Assembly: GCF_001279525.1 (NCBI RefSeq)
Contig: NZ_LGDY01000111.1
Location: forward strand, 1-64,000
DNA length: 64,000 bases
Source of the DNA: Nocardia sp. NRRL S-836
GTDB lineage: Bacteria > Actinomycetota > Actinomycetes > Mycobacteriales > Pseudonocardiaceae
Direction: 5' to 3'
Shown: in pieces, positions 52,003 through 60,782 of the stretch
How positions within the stretch are numbered: position 1 is the stretch's first letter
Layout of the letters: each line of letters begins with the position of its first letter
The notes under the pieces: model-generated
Seen by the model: only the letters and a program-made list of their open reading frames with translations
What the model was told of the DNA's origin: nothing
The model's database searches: none
Program-made: the position numbers and the translations under genes

Positions 52003-52953
52003 GTGAAGACGATCGTCATCGGCGGCACCGGCTACACCGGAAGGCACGTGGTCGACGCCTGCCTCCGCGAGGGCCACGAGGTCAGCGTCGTGGCACGCAG
52101 CCCTGCCGCAGACCTGCCCAGCGGGGTGGTCTTCCACCAGGGCGATGCGAGCGCTCTGTCGCACGAGGACTGGTTACCGATCCTCGACGGGCACGAAGCG
52201 CTCGTGTTCGCCGCCGGCGTCGACAGCCGGGCCGAGGTACCTCCGCCGAGCAACACCTACTTCCGGCACCACAACGTCGACGCCGTCGAGCGGATGATGC
52301 GCGCGGCTCGCAAAAGCGGGATCACCAGCGCCGTGATCCACGGCTCGTACAACATGACCCTGCACCGGCAATACCCCGAACTGAAGCTGCCCGAGCGGCA
52401 CCCCTACATCGCCAGCCGCGCCGACCAAGCGATCCAGGCGCGGGCGGCAGCGGGCCCCGGCTGTTCCGTCGCGGTCCTGGAGATTCCGTACGTCTTCGGC
52501 CGTACTCCGAACCGACCCAACCAGTTCGAGTACATGATCCCGTGGCTCAACGGCACTAGCAACCTGCCCCTGATGGCACCTCCAGGCGGGACCGCCCTCG
52601 TCTCCGCCGCCGCGATCGGCACCGCGACATGCACTGCCTTGAACACCCAACTCGACGGGGACTACCCCGTGGCGCAGGCGAACATGACCTGGCACCAGCT
52701 CGTCTCTCGTCTGTCCCGATTCGCCGGCCACCCGGACCCCGACGCGATCCGCTCCCTGCCGGGACCGGTGTTCCGTCGGTTCATGCAGTTCAACGGCTAC
52801 AGGGACAGGCTGCGCGGTGTCGATTCCGGGCTGGACTTCGCCCACTACGGGGAGCTGTACACGAGCAAGATGTTCATCCCGGAATGCGTGCCGGAACTCG
52901 GCATTGACGCTGCCGATCTCGACAGCGCGCTGCGTGAGACGGTCGCTGGATGA
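52003..52953 (+). CDS. extended SDR / NAD(P)-dependent epimerase-dehydratase-like
   Basis: 316 residues from GTG 52003 (CGGAGGAAC upstream). Nucleotide-binding motif TIVIGGTGYTGRHVVDA (residues 4-20, GxxGxxG). The catalytic Tyr/Lys motif is not clear: HPYIASRADQAIQAR stands where YxxxK is expected, with Tyr but Arg rather than Lys four residues on. EIPYVFGR follows as in atypical SDRs. Most likely an NAD(P)-binding reductase or regulator. It follows the XRE/ImmA/membrane trio by 27 bases and may belong to the same unit. Confidence 0.82.
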   Translation: MKTIVIGGTGYTGRHVVDACLREGHEVSVVARSPAADLPSGVVFHQGDASALSHEDWLPILDGHEALVFAAGVDSRAEVPPPSNTYFRHHNVDAVERMMRAARKSGITSAVIHGSYNMTLHRQYPELKLPERHPYIASRADQAIQARAAAGPGCSVAVLEIPYVFGRTPNRPNQFEYMIPWLNGTSNLPLMAPPGGTALVSAAAIGTATCTALNTQLDGDYPVAQANMTWHQLVSRLSRFAGHPDPDAIRSLPGPVFRRFMQFNGYRDRLRGVDSGLDFAHYGELYTSKMFIPECVPELGIDAADLDSALRETVAG

Positions 52954-53528
52954 GCGCTAGCGCCACCCAGGGCCGGCACCACGTTCGCGTCTCTCGCGAC
53001 CGGTACTGAACCAGTGCGATCGCCTGAAGCGGAGGCCCGCCTTGACGTGACGCAGGCGTCCGAACATCGCGTCGACGCTCGGGGCCGTGAGGTACGGCGT
53101 GTGCGGTGGCCGAGTGATCGGCCGCGGAGCCGATGCTCGGTTCGGTGAGAGCCGGCCAGGCCGCTCGTCGTGGAGAAACTCCAAGCGTGACGGCCTGGCC
53201 GACCGTTCTCCGACTACACACGGGTGATTTTGGAGGTGCGGCAGCGAACGAGTCGGTCACTCGTCGCAGGAGCGGTGCTGTTGGGCGCACTCGGTGATCA
53301 TCTTGTGCTCCGTTCGCCCGTACCACACGGCGAAGTTCACGGTTGCGGCGTTTACCACTCCTCCTCGACTCACCCCTCTGACCAGTCCCATCGCGTCTGC
53401 GCGCGTGGCTACGATCCAGACGTGATCGACGGGACGCGCGGCGGCAGACCTGCCGATGTGAACATAGTCAGCTCGCTGCTCGCCACGCTCGACATCCCGT
53501 GCCAGCCGGTCGACGGGGACTGTCTGGT
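52954..53528. other. 0.57 kb without a confident gene
   Basis: A + strand frame near 53400-53547 (IVSSLLATLDIPCQPVDGDC) reads partly protein-like and overlaps the next small gene in another frame, so a frameshifted N-terminus of that gene is possible. Confidence 0.35.
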
Positions 53529-53795
53529 GTGGACTCCCGCGTGGTGACGGTCCTGCAGGCCGCCGGGTACGCCGCGGAGTCCACCGCCGTCGTCGGCTGG
53601 GCTGTGCGCCGCTCGCGGACCATAGTCTTCGTCCACCAAGCGGCGTTGACCCATGACGATGTCGTCATCGACGTGACCGCTCGTCAGTTCGACACGCGGC
53701 TGCCCTCACCATGGATTACCTCATCCGCGCAGTACTGCACGGCCCTGGCCGCGTCGGCACGAGTTGACGAGGTCACCATCGGGTCCTGGATGTAG
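53529..53795 (+). CDS. small protein, possibly a papain-like-fold fragment
   Basis: 88 residues from GTG 53529 (GGGGAC upstream). The segment RTIVFVHQAALTHDDVVIDV then TARQFDTRLPSPWITSSAQY has the order His, Asp, and D-x-T-A-x-Q-F-D seen in some papain-fold (transglutaminase-like) actinobacterial proteins. The preceding frame ends with QPVDGDCLVW, which could carry the missing Cys if a frameshift joined them. Either a small intact gene or the 3' part of a broken one. Confidence 0.4.
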   Translation: MDSRVVTVLQAAGYAAESTAVVGWAVRRSRTIVFVHQAALTHDDVVIDVTARQFDTRLPSPWITSSAQYCTALAASARVDEVTIGSWM

Positions 53796-53896
53796 GCAGG
53801 CAGTGCTCGCGGAGGCGTTCGTGGCGAGCCGGGCCATGGACGACCGGCCCTCGACGAGAAGGAGGCCGCCGCGACCAGCGTGACGGACTGTCGAAA

Positions 53897-54177
53897 GACG
53901 TGCTCGCGGCCGCGGACACGCACGAGGCGATGCTCGAGTTCATCGAGACGAACTTCCGCTCCACAATCGCACTCGACGCCACCACCAGCGAACCGAACTC
54001 GTCGGCGACCTGTTCTGGACGATGAAAGGCAGCATCCTGCTCGGCTACGTCGCCAGCGCCTACTGTCACCGGCGCGGCTATGCCCAAGCCGTCGCCTGGC
54101 TCACCGGCGCGCAGACCAAGGTGACGTTGCAGCTGAGCCCCGGCGCGGCGCACGACGAACTTCTCCAGCGCGCTTGA
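53897..54177 (+). pseudogene. frameshifted hypothetical gene remnant
   Basis: One frame reads VLAAADTHEAMLEFIETNFR and STIALDATT; the next, shifted near 53985, reads TELVGDLFWTMKGSILLGYV then YCHRRGYAQAVAWLTGAQTK and ends at TGA 54175-54177. Both halves look like protein and follow each other, so one gene has lost its frame. The last 51 codons have an ATG (54022) and could survive as a short protein. Family unknown. Confidence 0.4.
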
Positions 54178-54517
54178 AGCGCCAGGAGGACGTGAAGGAC
54201 AACGACAGGTGACACCCCCCGCTGTGGAGCGCACCGTCTCTTGACCGGGAGACGGCCGAGGCCCCTGGGTCCCGCTGCCTGCCGGTCACCGCTGATCAGG
54301 GCACGGTGAAGCGCGGTCGGCAGCTCATCCCGCCTTCAGCCGGTGTCGTGTCCAGGCGGTGCTGACTCAGACTGCCGGTCACGACGGAGATCAACGGCAC
54401 GCCGGAGCCGGCCGGGCCGTCGACGCCACCGGACGCCGTGGCCGGCGGAGTGCCTGGATTCCAGCGGACGCCGTCTGAGCGGGTCAAGGGCCAGTCGGGC
54501 TGGCCGAGGCGATCGAC
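54178..54517. other. intergenic, no gene seen
   Basis: About 0.34 kb of GC-rich sequence with no protein-like frame or clear hairpin. Confidence 0.35.
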
Positions 54518-54982
54518 ATGAGCGCTTCGACGCTGCGCGGGTGGCTGGATGAGCAGCGGCTGATCAGCGAGAAGAACCTGCGAACTCTGCTGGAGGCGAA
54601 GGGCCTGGCGGAGGAGGGAATCCAGCGATGGGCTCGGCCCCGAGAGTTGGCCCAGCCGCAGCTGCGGCGCATCACCCCGGCCGACGTCGGCGGCACGCTC
54701 CCCGGCGCGGAGAACGTCTCCCGCAACGACGCCGGCCGCAGGAAGACGGCCGTTCGCCTCACACCCCCGCAGGGTGCGGCTGTAGCGCTAATTGCGGTGG
54801 GGTTGAGGAAGGGCTGGTTGATCGGGTTCTCGTCCCAGGCCGGCACCGGCGTGAACGCGGGCACGACCACGTCCGGCTCGTCCGCGTGGGGTTCGGCCGC
54901 TGTGCAGCCGACTGCGGGCGCGAAGTGTGGGGAAGTGGATGTGGACCTGCGGCCGGGGTCGGATGCGCAGGCGCATCGCTGA
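54518..54982 (+). pseudogene. probable regulator fragment (HTH-like N-terminus, unrelated tail)
   Basis: The first 48 residues from ATG 54518 (SASTLRGWLDEQRLISEKNL, then RTLLEAKGLAEEGIQRW) look like part of a helix-turn-helix protein. After RELAQPQ the composition changes to Gly/Ser/Thr/Ala and nothing is recognisable. No ribosome-binding site. I take it as a truncated gene in a decayed patch. Confidence 0.35.
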
Positions 54983-54996
54983 CACCGGCGCCGGGG

Positions 54997-55293
54997 CGCT
55001 TCGAGCCCAAGTACGACGGCTGGCGCGGCCTGCTGTTCACCGGCGACGGTGTGCTGCAGCCACGGCACGGCACCGACCTCACCTCGCGGTTTCCCGAACT
55101 GCTCACCGCCGCGCGTGTGCTCGGCGATGTCGTGCTCGACGGCGAGATCGTCGCCCTGCGCGCGGGCCGGCTCGACTTCGGTGCCCTGACCAGCACGCCT
55201 CGCGGCCCCGCCGCCGCAGGCATCACCATCTACTTCGTGGGGTCGGTGCCCATGCTCCTCGTCGGCGCCGCCGGCACGGCGGCGACCACCTGA
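54997..55293 (+). pseudogene. fragment of an ATP-dependent DNA ligase (LigC/LigD-type adenylation domain)
   Basis: Reads FEPKYDGWRGLLFTGDGVLQ, then RHGTDLTSRFPELLTAARVL and DVVLDGEIVALRAGRLDFGA. These are ligase motif I (ExKxDGxR, with the adenylated Lys) and motif III (DGEI). The frame runs into unrelated residues and stops at 55293 after about 98 codons; motifs IV-VI are absent. The start codon is also missing. Only about a third of a gene remains. Confidence 0.7.
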
Positions 55294-55337
55294 TCGGTGA
55301 ACCCGCCGGTAGGCCTGCCCGGCGTGCCGGACTCGGG

Positions 55338-56888
55338 TCAGTATTTCCAGGTCGTGCCGGTGCCGCGGTACTGCTCGACCGGGATCGGTTCGACGCCGTC
55401 GCGCATCCGGTCGGTGTACAGCAGGCCGTGCAGGTGGTCGACTTCGTGGCGGACGAGCCGGGCGACACCGCGATAGAAGACGGTGATCTTCGTGTCGCCG
55501 TCGATGGTGGTGTGCTCGACGTGGACGACGTGCGCGCAGGGGACCTGACCGCGGACGTCGAAGAACGACAGGCAGCCCTCGTACTGCTCGTCGACCTCGC
55601 CGGCGGACTCGATGATGGTCGGGTTGAACAGGGTGATCGTCTCGCCGTCAAGGGTGCGCACGATGGCGGCGGCCCTGTCGATGCCGATCTGGGGCGCGGC
55701 GATGCCCATGCCCTTGCCGAAGGTGTGTGCCTGGGCGACGCGCTCGGCGGCGGAGTGGAGCTCGGTCACCACGCGGCGGGCGTCCTCGGCCTCGGCCGGG
55801 AGGTCGAACCGGCGGGCGACATGGCGCAGCGCGGGGTCGCTGTCCTGCACGATGCCGAGCGCGGCCATGACGTCGCTGGGCGCGGCAGGAGCACCGCCTC
55901 GGGTGGCGCGTCCGCGGAAGTCCCATTCGAGCCGGTAGCGGGCATGTAGCGGCGGGTCCTCGCAGGACCAGGAGAAGGTGTGCCGGTCGCCGCTGTCGGC
56001 GCGGGTGATGGCGGTGGCGAACGGCATGGCCTGCGCGGTCATCGAGGTGTGCAGGCCCCAGACCGAGGCCGCGAGGTCGGCGGGAAAATCCAGGCACACC
56101 GACAGGGTGCGGGTGGGCAGCCGCACGGCGCGCTGGAACCAGTTGCCCCAGTGCGTCTCGCTCACGGTGTACTCGTACTCGATCCAGCACGCCTCGCCCG
56201 GATACAGCGGGAAGTGCCCGTGCTCGCCGGCGAAGAGCAACCAGACTTCCTTGAACGCGTCGCGGTCGTGGTGAGCGGTCCAGTCCATCGGGTTGGTGCG
56301 GCCGCGGCCGTGCCAGGCGTGCAGGTTGAGCTCGTCCCAGGTCAGCGGGTTCTCGCTGTAGAGCTGGTTGGATCGCTCCGGATCACCGGGATAGCGGTCG
56401 ACGGAAATGCGGATCAGGTAGCGGCTGATCGGCTCGCTGCCGTGGTTGACCAGGCGGCGGCGCTGGGTGAGCCGGTAGACGCCGTCGTCGTAGCGCAGCG
56501 TCGCGTCATCGTGGTCGACCAGCAGGCCACCGGTCCCCGCCTGAAGATCGACCATCGGCGGTGCCGGTGGCCGGGTGCGGGCTGGGCGGTGGGACTCGAG
56601 GTCGCGGAACGCGGTGCGCAGAGCGCCGCCGGCCCGCAGCGCGGACTCCGCGTGCCCGGCGAACGCCTCGGAGGGCCGCTCGGCGCCGGAGAGCACCTTG
56701 GACACGTACGAGCGGTCGTAGCCCATGGCCTTGGCCAGGGCGGCGCGGGAGAAGCCGCGCACGTCGCGCCAGCGTTCGAGCTCGGCCGCGAACACGTTCA
56801 CCGCACCGCCCGCATCCGCGTCCTCGGAACTATGCGTAACGGTGGGCTGCTCGGCCGGGGTGCCGGGTCCGGTCGTTCCCGTCGTCAT
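55338..56888 (-). CDS. fusion: XRE helix-turn-helix plus central domain plus peptide deformylase
   Basis: 516 residues from ATG 56888 (GGAGGCGG upstream). Residues 33-90: an XRE HTH (VFAAELERWRDVRGFSRAAL then AKAMGYDRSYVSKVLSG). Residues about 110-320: a Trp-rich, beta-type domain of unknown fold (NWFQRAVRLPTRTLSVCLDF). Residues about 345-516: deformylase with motif I GMGIAAPQIG, motif II EGCLSF (metal Cys) and motif III RHEVDHLHG (two His and the Glu). All metal ligands are present, so it should remove formyl groups. Divergent from the ribonucleotide-reductase-like gene with a shared 142-base spacer. Confidence 0.9.
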   Translation of the reverse strand: MTTGTTGPGTPAEQPTVTHSSEDADAGGAVNVFAAELERWRDVRGFSRAALAKAMGYDRSYVSKVLSGAERPSEAFAGHAESALRAGGALRTAFRDLESHRPARTRPPAPPMVDLQAGTGGLLVDHDDATLRYDDGVYRLTQRRRLVNHGSEPISRYLIRISVDRYPGDPERSNQLYSENPLTWDELNLHAWHGRGRTNPMDWTAHHDRDAFKEVWLLFAGEHGHFPLYPGEACWIEYEYTVSETHWGNWFQRAVRLPTRTLSVCLDFPADLAASVWGLHTSMTAQAMPFATAITRADSGDRHTFSWSCEDPPLHARYRLEWDFRGRATRGGAPAAPSDVMAALGIVQDSDPALRHVARRFDLPAEAEDARRVVTELHSAAERVAQAHTFGKGMGIAAPQIGIDRAAAIVRTLDGETITLFNPTIIESAGEVDEQYEGCLSFFDVRGQVPCAHVVHVEHTTIDGDTKITVFYRGVARLVRHEVDHLHGLLYTDRMRDGVEPIPVEQYRGTGTTWKY

Positions 56889-56919
56889 CGCCGCCTCCAG
56901 CACAAACGAGATTGGTGGA

Positions 56920-56948
56920 CCGTGAGTGTGCGTGAACGCACCGTGAGT
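56920..56948. promoter_or_regulatory. operator-like repeat between the divergent genes
   Basis: CCGTGAGT occurs at 56920-56927 and again at 56941-56948, exactly 21 bases (two helical turns) apart, and between them is the palindrome GTGCGT-GA-ACGCAC (56928-56941). It lies 32 bases before the deformylase fusion start and 82 before the other gene, a place from which one protein could control both. The HTH of the fusion protein is the obvious candidate binder. Confidence 0.55.
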
Positions 56949-57030
56949 CACCCCTCAGCCTAGAGGCACACCCGGCCGGCGCGGTGTTCTCGATCTCCCA
57001 GCACACCTGATCACGGGAGACGAGGACGCA

Positions 57031-58737
57031 ATGTATCGCTCGACGTTCCCCACCACCCCGCACCGCGAGAGCTATCTGCGCACCGGCCGGATGATCTCCG
57101 ACGACGAGACCGCGCAGGACATGGTGACCCGCATCGTCACCGCGCTCGAACAGGCCGACGCCCGGTTCGACCCGGCCGGAGCCGAGGCCTTCGGCGAGCG
57201 GCTCGGCTGGGCGATGGACACCGAACGGATCGTGTTCTCCACCCCGATCATGACCAACGCAGGCCGCCACCACGATCGGCCGCTGGCCGCGTGCGCGGTC
57301 CCGCCGGTCGACCTGCACGGCGACCTCGCCGAGGTCAAGACGATCGTGGACGGCTACCACCAGGCCGGGATGGGCACCGGGTTCACCCTCGACGGCCTCG
57401 ACGACCCGGTCGGCGTGCTGCGTCACCTCAACGACATCGCCGTGGCTGGCGCGAAGTCCGGCGCCGAGGACCGGCCGGTCGGCAACATGGCGATCCTGTC
57501 GCTGGACCACCCGCGCGCCGCGGAGTTCATCGGCTGCAAGGTCGGCGCCGACACCCGCGGCGAGCAGTGGAAGTTCAACATCTCCCTGCACGTCACCGAC
57601 GCCCAGATGCGCACCGCGCTCGCCAGGGCCGGACGGGAACGGGACCTGCTGATCGCCGCGGCCGAGGCCGCGCACGCCTGCGCCGATCCGGGGTTGCTGT
57701 TCGCCGATCGAATGAACGACGGCAACCCGACGCCGGAGGTGGGCGCCTACGTCTCCACCGCACCGTGCGCGGAGGTCGGTCTCGTGGCCGGGGAGACCTG
57801 CCAGTTCGGCTACCTCAACCTAGGCCGCTTCCACACCGGCAGCGGCACCATCCCGGTCGACCTGGACGCCCTCGCGGACACGACCCGCACCCTGGTCCGG
57901 GCGCTCGACGACGCGATCGAAGCCAGCCTCGCCCACTACCCCAACCCGCTGTCCGCGAGGGTCATGGGCGTCAAACGCAAGATTGGCGTCGGGGTGTGCG
58001 GGCTGGCCGACCTGCTGCTGGCCGCCGGCCTCCCGTACGACAGCGCCGAGGCCCGGCGGCTGACCCAGGAGGTCCTCGCCCTGGTCAACTACACCTCGAA
58101 ACTCGCCTCCGCCGAGCTCGCCCGCCACCGCGGCGCCTGCCCCGCAGTCGGCGGCGGCCGGTCCCGCTACGCGCAGCCCGCGTTCCTGCGGCGCTTCGCC
58201 GAGCTCGGCGCCACCACCGTGACCCGCCGCGACTGGGACGCCCTGGCCGCCGAGATCGCCCAGACCGGGATGCTGCGCAACTCCTCCACCATCGCCGTGC
58301 CGCCGACCGGGCGGTCCGCCCCGGTGGTCGGCGCGTCGACCGGGATCGAGCCCCTGTTCCGGCTGTCGGGCGAGCAGCCCGGCCACCGGCGCACCGGGGT
58401 CGTCTTCGCGCTGCAGCAGGCCGGGCGGACCGACGTGCTCGGGTTCGTCGACACCCACGGCCGGCTGCCCGCCGACCCGACCCTGCCCGCACACCTGCGG
58501 GCGCTGCTGGCCACCGCCACCCAGATCAGCCCGGCCGGGCACCTGGCGATGGCCGCCGCCGTGCAGGCCTGCGTCGACGAGGCCGTGTCCAAGACCGTCA
58601 ACCTGCCCGGCACCGCCCGCGCCATCGACGTCTACGACACCTACGCCACCGCGTTCGAGCTCGGCTGCAAGGGCATTACTGTGTACGTCGACGGATCCCG
58701 CAGTGTCGAGCCCCAAGCCCTCGCCACGGCCAGCTGA
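57031..58737 (+). CDS. short class II (B12-type) ribonucleotide-reductase-like protein
   Basis: 568 residues from ATG 57031 (GGGAGACGAGG upstream). Matches to NrdJ in order: FSTPIMTNAG and CAVPPV (Cys about 88); AGMGTGF (about 112-118); STAPCAEVGLVAGETCQFGY with Cys about 246, Glu 248 and Cys 257, the same 11-residue spacing as the radical and redox Cys of NrdJ; PPTGRSAPVVGASTGIEPLF (about 423-442); SKTVNLPG and GCKGITVYVDGSR. Two differences: the Asn of NxCxE is Ala, and there is no C-terminal Cys-rich tail. It is shorter than typical NrdJ (640-950). It may act on a different nucleotide-like substrate. Confidence 0.82.
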   Translation: MYRSTFPTTPHRESYLRTGRMISDDETAQDMVTRIVTALEQADARFDPAGAEAFGERLGWAMDTERIVFSTPIMTNAGRHHDRPLAACAVPPVDLHGDLAEVKTIVDGYHQAGMGTGFTLDGLDDPVGVLRHLNDIAVAGAKSGAEDRPVGNMAILSLDHPRAAEFIGCKVGADTRGEQWKFNISLHVTDAQMRTALARAGRERDLLIAAAEAAHACADPGLLFADRMNDGNPTPEVGAYVSTAPCAEVGLVAGETCQFGYLNLGRFHTGSGTIPVDLDALADTTRTLVRALDDAIEASLAHYPNPLSARVMGVKRKIGVGVCGLADLLLAAGLPYDSAEARRLTQEVLALVNYTSKLASAELARHRGACPAVGGGRSRYAQPAFLRRFAELGATTVTRRDWDALAAEIAQTGMLRNSSTIAVPPTGRSAPVVGASTGIEPLFRLSGEQPGHRRTGVVFALQQAGRTDVLGFVDTHGRLPADPTLPAHLRALLATATQISPAGHLAMAAAVQACVDEAVSKTVNLPGTARAIDVYDTYATAFELGCKGITVYVDGSRSVEPQALATAS

Positions 58738-58747
58738 GGATAACTCT

Positions 58748-59227
58748 GTGCCGCACAACGCAGCGCCGCAGTACGTGTTCGACACCAAACACGACCGCTA
58801 CCCGCTGGCCGTGCACGTCTTCCTTGTCCAGCACGGGAAGATCCTGCTGATGCGCCGCGCCGGCAGCGGCTACGCCGACGGGCAGCTGGGGCTGCCCGCC
58901 GGCCACGTCGACCTCGGCGAGACCCCCACCGGATGCGCCGTGCGCGAAGTCGCCGAGGAACTCGGCATCACCCTCGACCCGGCCGCCCTGCGGCCGGGCG
59001 GCACGATGTTCCGCAACTCCCAGGAACCCCGCGTGGACATCTTCTTCACCACGAACGCGTGGGACGGCACACCGCAGATCCGCGAACCGCACAAGTGCAC
59101 CGACCTGGTCTGGGCCGACCCCGATGACCTGCCGGCCGACGCGCTGGACTTCCTCGCCCCGGCATGGGACGACGCGCGGAACGGACGCGTCCTGCGGGAG
59201 TACGGCTTCACTCCGGTCCCGGCATAG
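58748..59227 (+). CDS. NUDIX hydrolase
   Basis: 159 residues from GTG 58748, 10 bases after the previous stop. The Nudix box is complete: GHVDLGETPTGCAVREVAEE with L-G-I after it (GX5EX7REUXEEXGU). FRNSQEPRVDIFFTTNAWDG and the Trp in DLVWADPDDLP resemble the MutT/8-oxo-dGTPase-like clade that binds bases. Would cleave a nucleoside diphosphate linked to some other group; substrate unknown. Same unit as the ribonucleotide-reductase-like gene. Confidence 0.9.
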   Translation: MPHNAAPQYVFDTKHDRYPLAVHVFLVQHGKILLMRRAGSGYADGQLGLPAGHVDLGETPTGCAVREVAEELGITLDPAALRPGGTMFRNSQEPRVDIFFTTNAWDGTPQIREPHKCTDLVWADPDDLPADALDFLAPAWDDARNGRVLREYGFTPVPA

Positions 59228-59255
59228 CCGTCCCAGCCGCACACGTGGTCACCCG

Positions 59256-59462
59256 CTACCTGGAACTGCCAGGCTGGTCGGGTTCCACGAGTACGTCGAA
59301 GGCGGTGATGGTGCGGGCGACGCCGGCGTCGCGCATCGCGCGGCCGCGGTGCTGGCCGTTGTCGTACCAGGTCTTGTCCTCCTCCTTGTCGTGCTGCGGG
59401 ACGATCGAGTCGAGGAACAGGCTCTGTACCGCCAGCAGCTGCCAGCCGGTGAGGCCTTTGGC
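59256..59462 (-). pseudogene. C-terminal fragment of an unidentified protein
   Basis: 68 codons reading AKGLTGWQLLAVQSLFLDSI, then VPQHDKEEDKTWYDNGQHRG and ARTITAFDVLVEPDQPG, clearly protein-like, but bounded upstream in the same frame by a TAG at 59463-59465. The sequence before that stop (IGWRDIGGPA) continues sensibly, so a nonsense mutation is likely. Family not recognised. Confidence 0.4.
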
Positions 59463-59479
59463 CTACGCCGGCCCGCCGA

Positions 59480-59815
59480 TGTCGCGCCAGCCGATCGGGT
59501 GCTCAAGCGGCGCGCCGCGAACGCGGCCCCGAGCTCGCGGCGACCGTTCTCCGCCGCGGCGTCACTCTTCACGCCGTCAAGCACTGCCTGATCCATGCGT
59601 TCGGTGCCGGTGCGCACGGCGCGCTGGCAGCCGCAGTTGATCAGCGTCATCAGTGACCCGATGTGTCCGGTCGACCGCGCGAACAGATAGTCCGACAGCT
59701 TGTCGGCCAGCATCCCCGGCCGCGCGTCGGCCGGCACCAAGCGCCGCTCGATCGCCAGCGGGATCGCGCACCACTGCTTGCGGTGCGCGGCGTTGTCGAT
59801 CAGGAACAGCTCCAT
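59480..59815 (-). pseudogene. remnant of a TniB-like transposition ATPase (C-terminal part)
   Basis: From ATG 59815 the frame reads MELFLIDNAAHRKQWCAIPL, then LSDYLFARSTGHIGSLMTLI and GTERMDQAVLDGVKSDAAAE. The second and third pieces match the end of TniB/AAA transposition proteins (L-x-x-Y-L-x-x-R-T-G-G-x-I-G-S-L). No Walker motifs remain, and the frame degenerates after AAFAARRL. Probably a leftover from a transposon. Confidence 0.5.
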
Positions 59816-60134
59816 GCCGAGCTGGCCGAGGCCACCGGAGCCCGCACTGCCTGCCGGGTCACCGCTGATCTGGGCGCGGTGAAGCGCGATCGGCGGTAAG
59901 CGGCTGCGGTCGCTGCTGTGCCGCTGCGGATCGTGGCCGCGGATCCGCGCTGCGGTCGGCCGATCATGTCGGCGTCAACGCCGGCCAGCGGCACCGCGAA
60001 CTCCTCGCCACCCCAGCGGGCGACGAGGCGATAGCCGCGCACCGTGTGCTGGATCGCGTCGGCGACCGCCCCCAGGGCCTGTGGCGGGGTCCGGCTACGC
60101 TGCCTCCGGACACGCGAAGCCTGGGGGAACAAAC
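59816..60134. other. intergenic, about 0.32 kb
   Basis: No supported gene. A CTGGGGGAAC ribosome-binding site for the next gene lies at its end. Confidence 0.4.
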
Positions 60135-60782
60135 GTGAATGTGCGTATTTGTGCTGCCGTCGCGGTGGTGGCCGTACTGACCACGGCCTGCGGTGGTGAG
60201 CCGGTGGCCGCGCCGCCGGCCGCGACCACCACGACGACCACTGTGCCGCCGACTCCGGCGGAACTGGACCAGCGCGCGAAGGCGGCGATCGCCCCACCCG
60301 GCGCGTTCGACGCGCTCGGCGGCCAGTTGAGGCAGAGCACGCCGGCCAGCGACAACGAGCCTGGCGCGGACGGCGAGATCGTCACCACGCTCTGCGGAAG
60401 CAGCGAGATGCGCGTCGACGGTACCTCGGTCGCCCGGACCCGCGTCTGGACGGGCCGGGTGAGCTTGTTCCAGCGCGTCCACGCCATGTCCGACCGCACG
60501 GCGGCCACGCTGGTGGGGGCAGTGCAGACCAGACTCAACAGCTGTGCGAAAGACCGTGCCGAACAGACCAAGGCGGTCGCCAAGCCGGACGGCGTGGACG
60601 ACTTCTTCGCGCACTGCGAAGCAAATCGGGATCCGGAACAGGTTCCGTGGTCCTGCCACGCGATGATGGGTCGCGGCACGCTCATCACCGTCGTGGTGGC
60701 GTCCGGCCAGACCAAGGCGGCGGCCGAAGCCCAGCTGACCTCGGTGGTGCCGATCTTCGCCGAGTCGTTCGTCAAAGCCTGA
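60135..60782 (+). CDS. lipoprotein, unknown function
   Basis: 215 residues from GTG 60135 (GGGGAAC seven bases upstream). Lipobox VLTTAC at Cys about 18, then a Thr/Pro linker (AATTTTTTVPPTPAE). The mature domain (about 45-215) contains VTTLCGSSEMRVDGTSVART, RLNSCAKDRAE and AHCEANRDPEQVPWSCHAMM, with four Cys that may form two disulfides; it resembles the extracellular sensor domains of PknH-type proteins. Anchored on the outside of the membrane. Alone on the + strand. Confidence 0.78.
   Translation: MNVRICAAVAVVAVLTTACGGEPVAAPPAATTTTTTVPPTPAELDQRAKAAIAPPGAFDALGGQLRQSTPASDNEPGADGEIVTTLCGSSEMRVDGTSVARTRVWTGRVSLFQRVHAMSDRTAATLVGAVQTRLNSCAKDRAEQTKAVAKPDGVDDFFAHCEANRDPEQVPWSCHAMMGRGTLITVVVASGQTKAAAEAQLTSVVPIFAESFVKA

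Noticed and set aside
54518..54982. Intact regulator gene
   Set aside because: Only the first 48 residues look like a protein and no ribosome-binding site exists; listed as a fragment.
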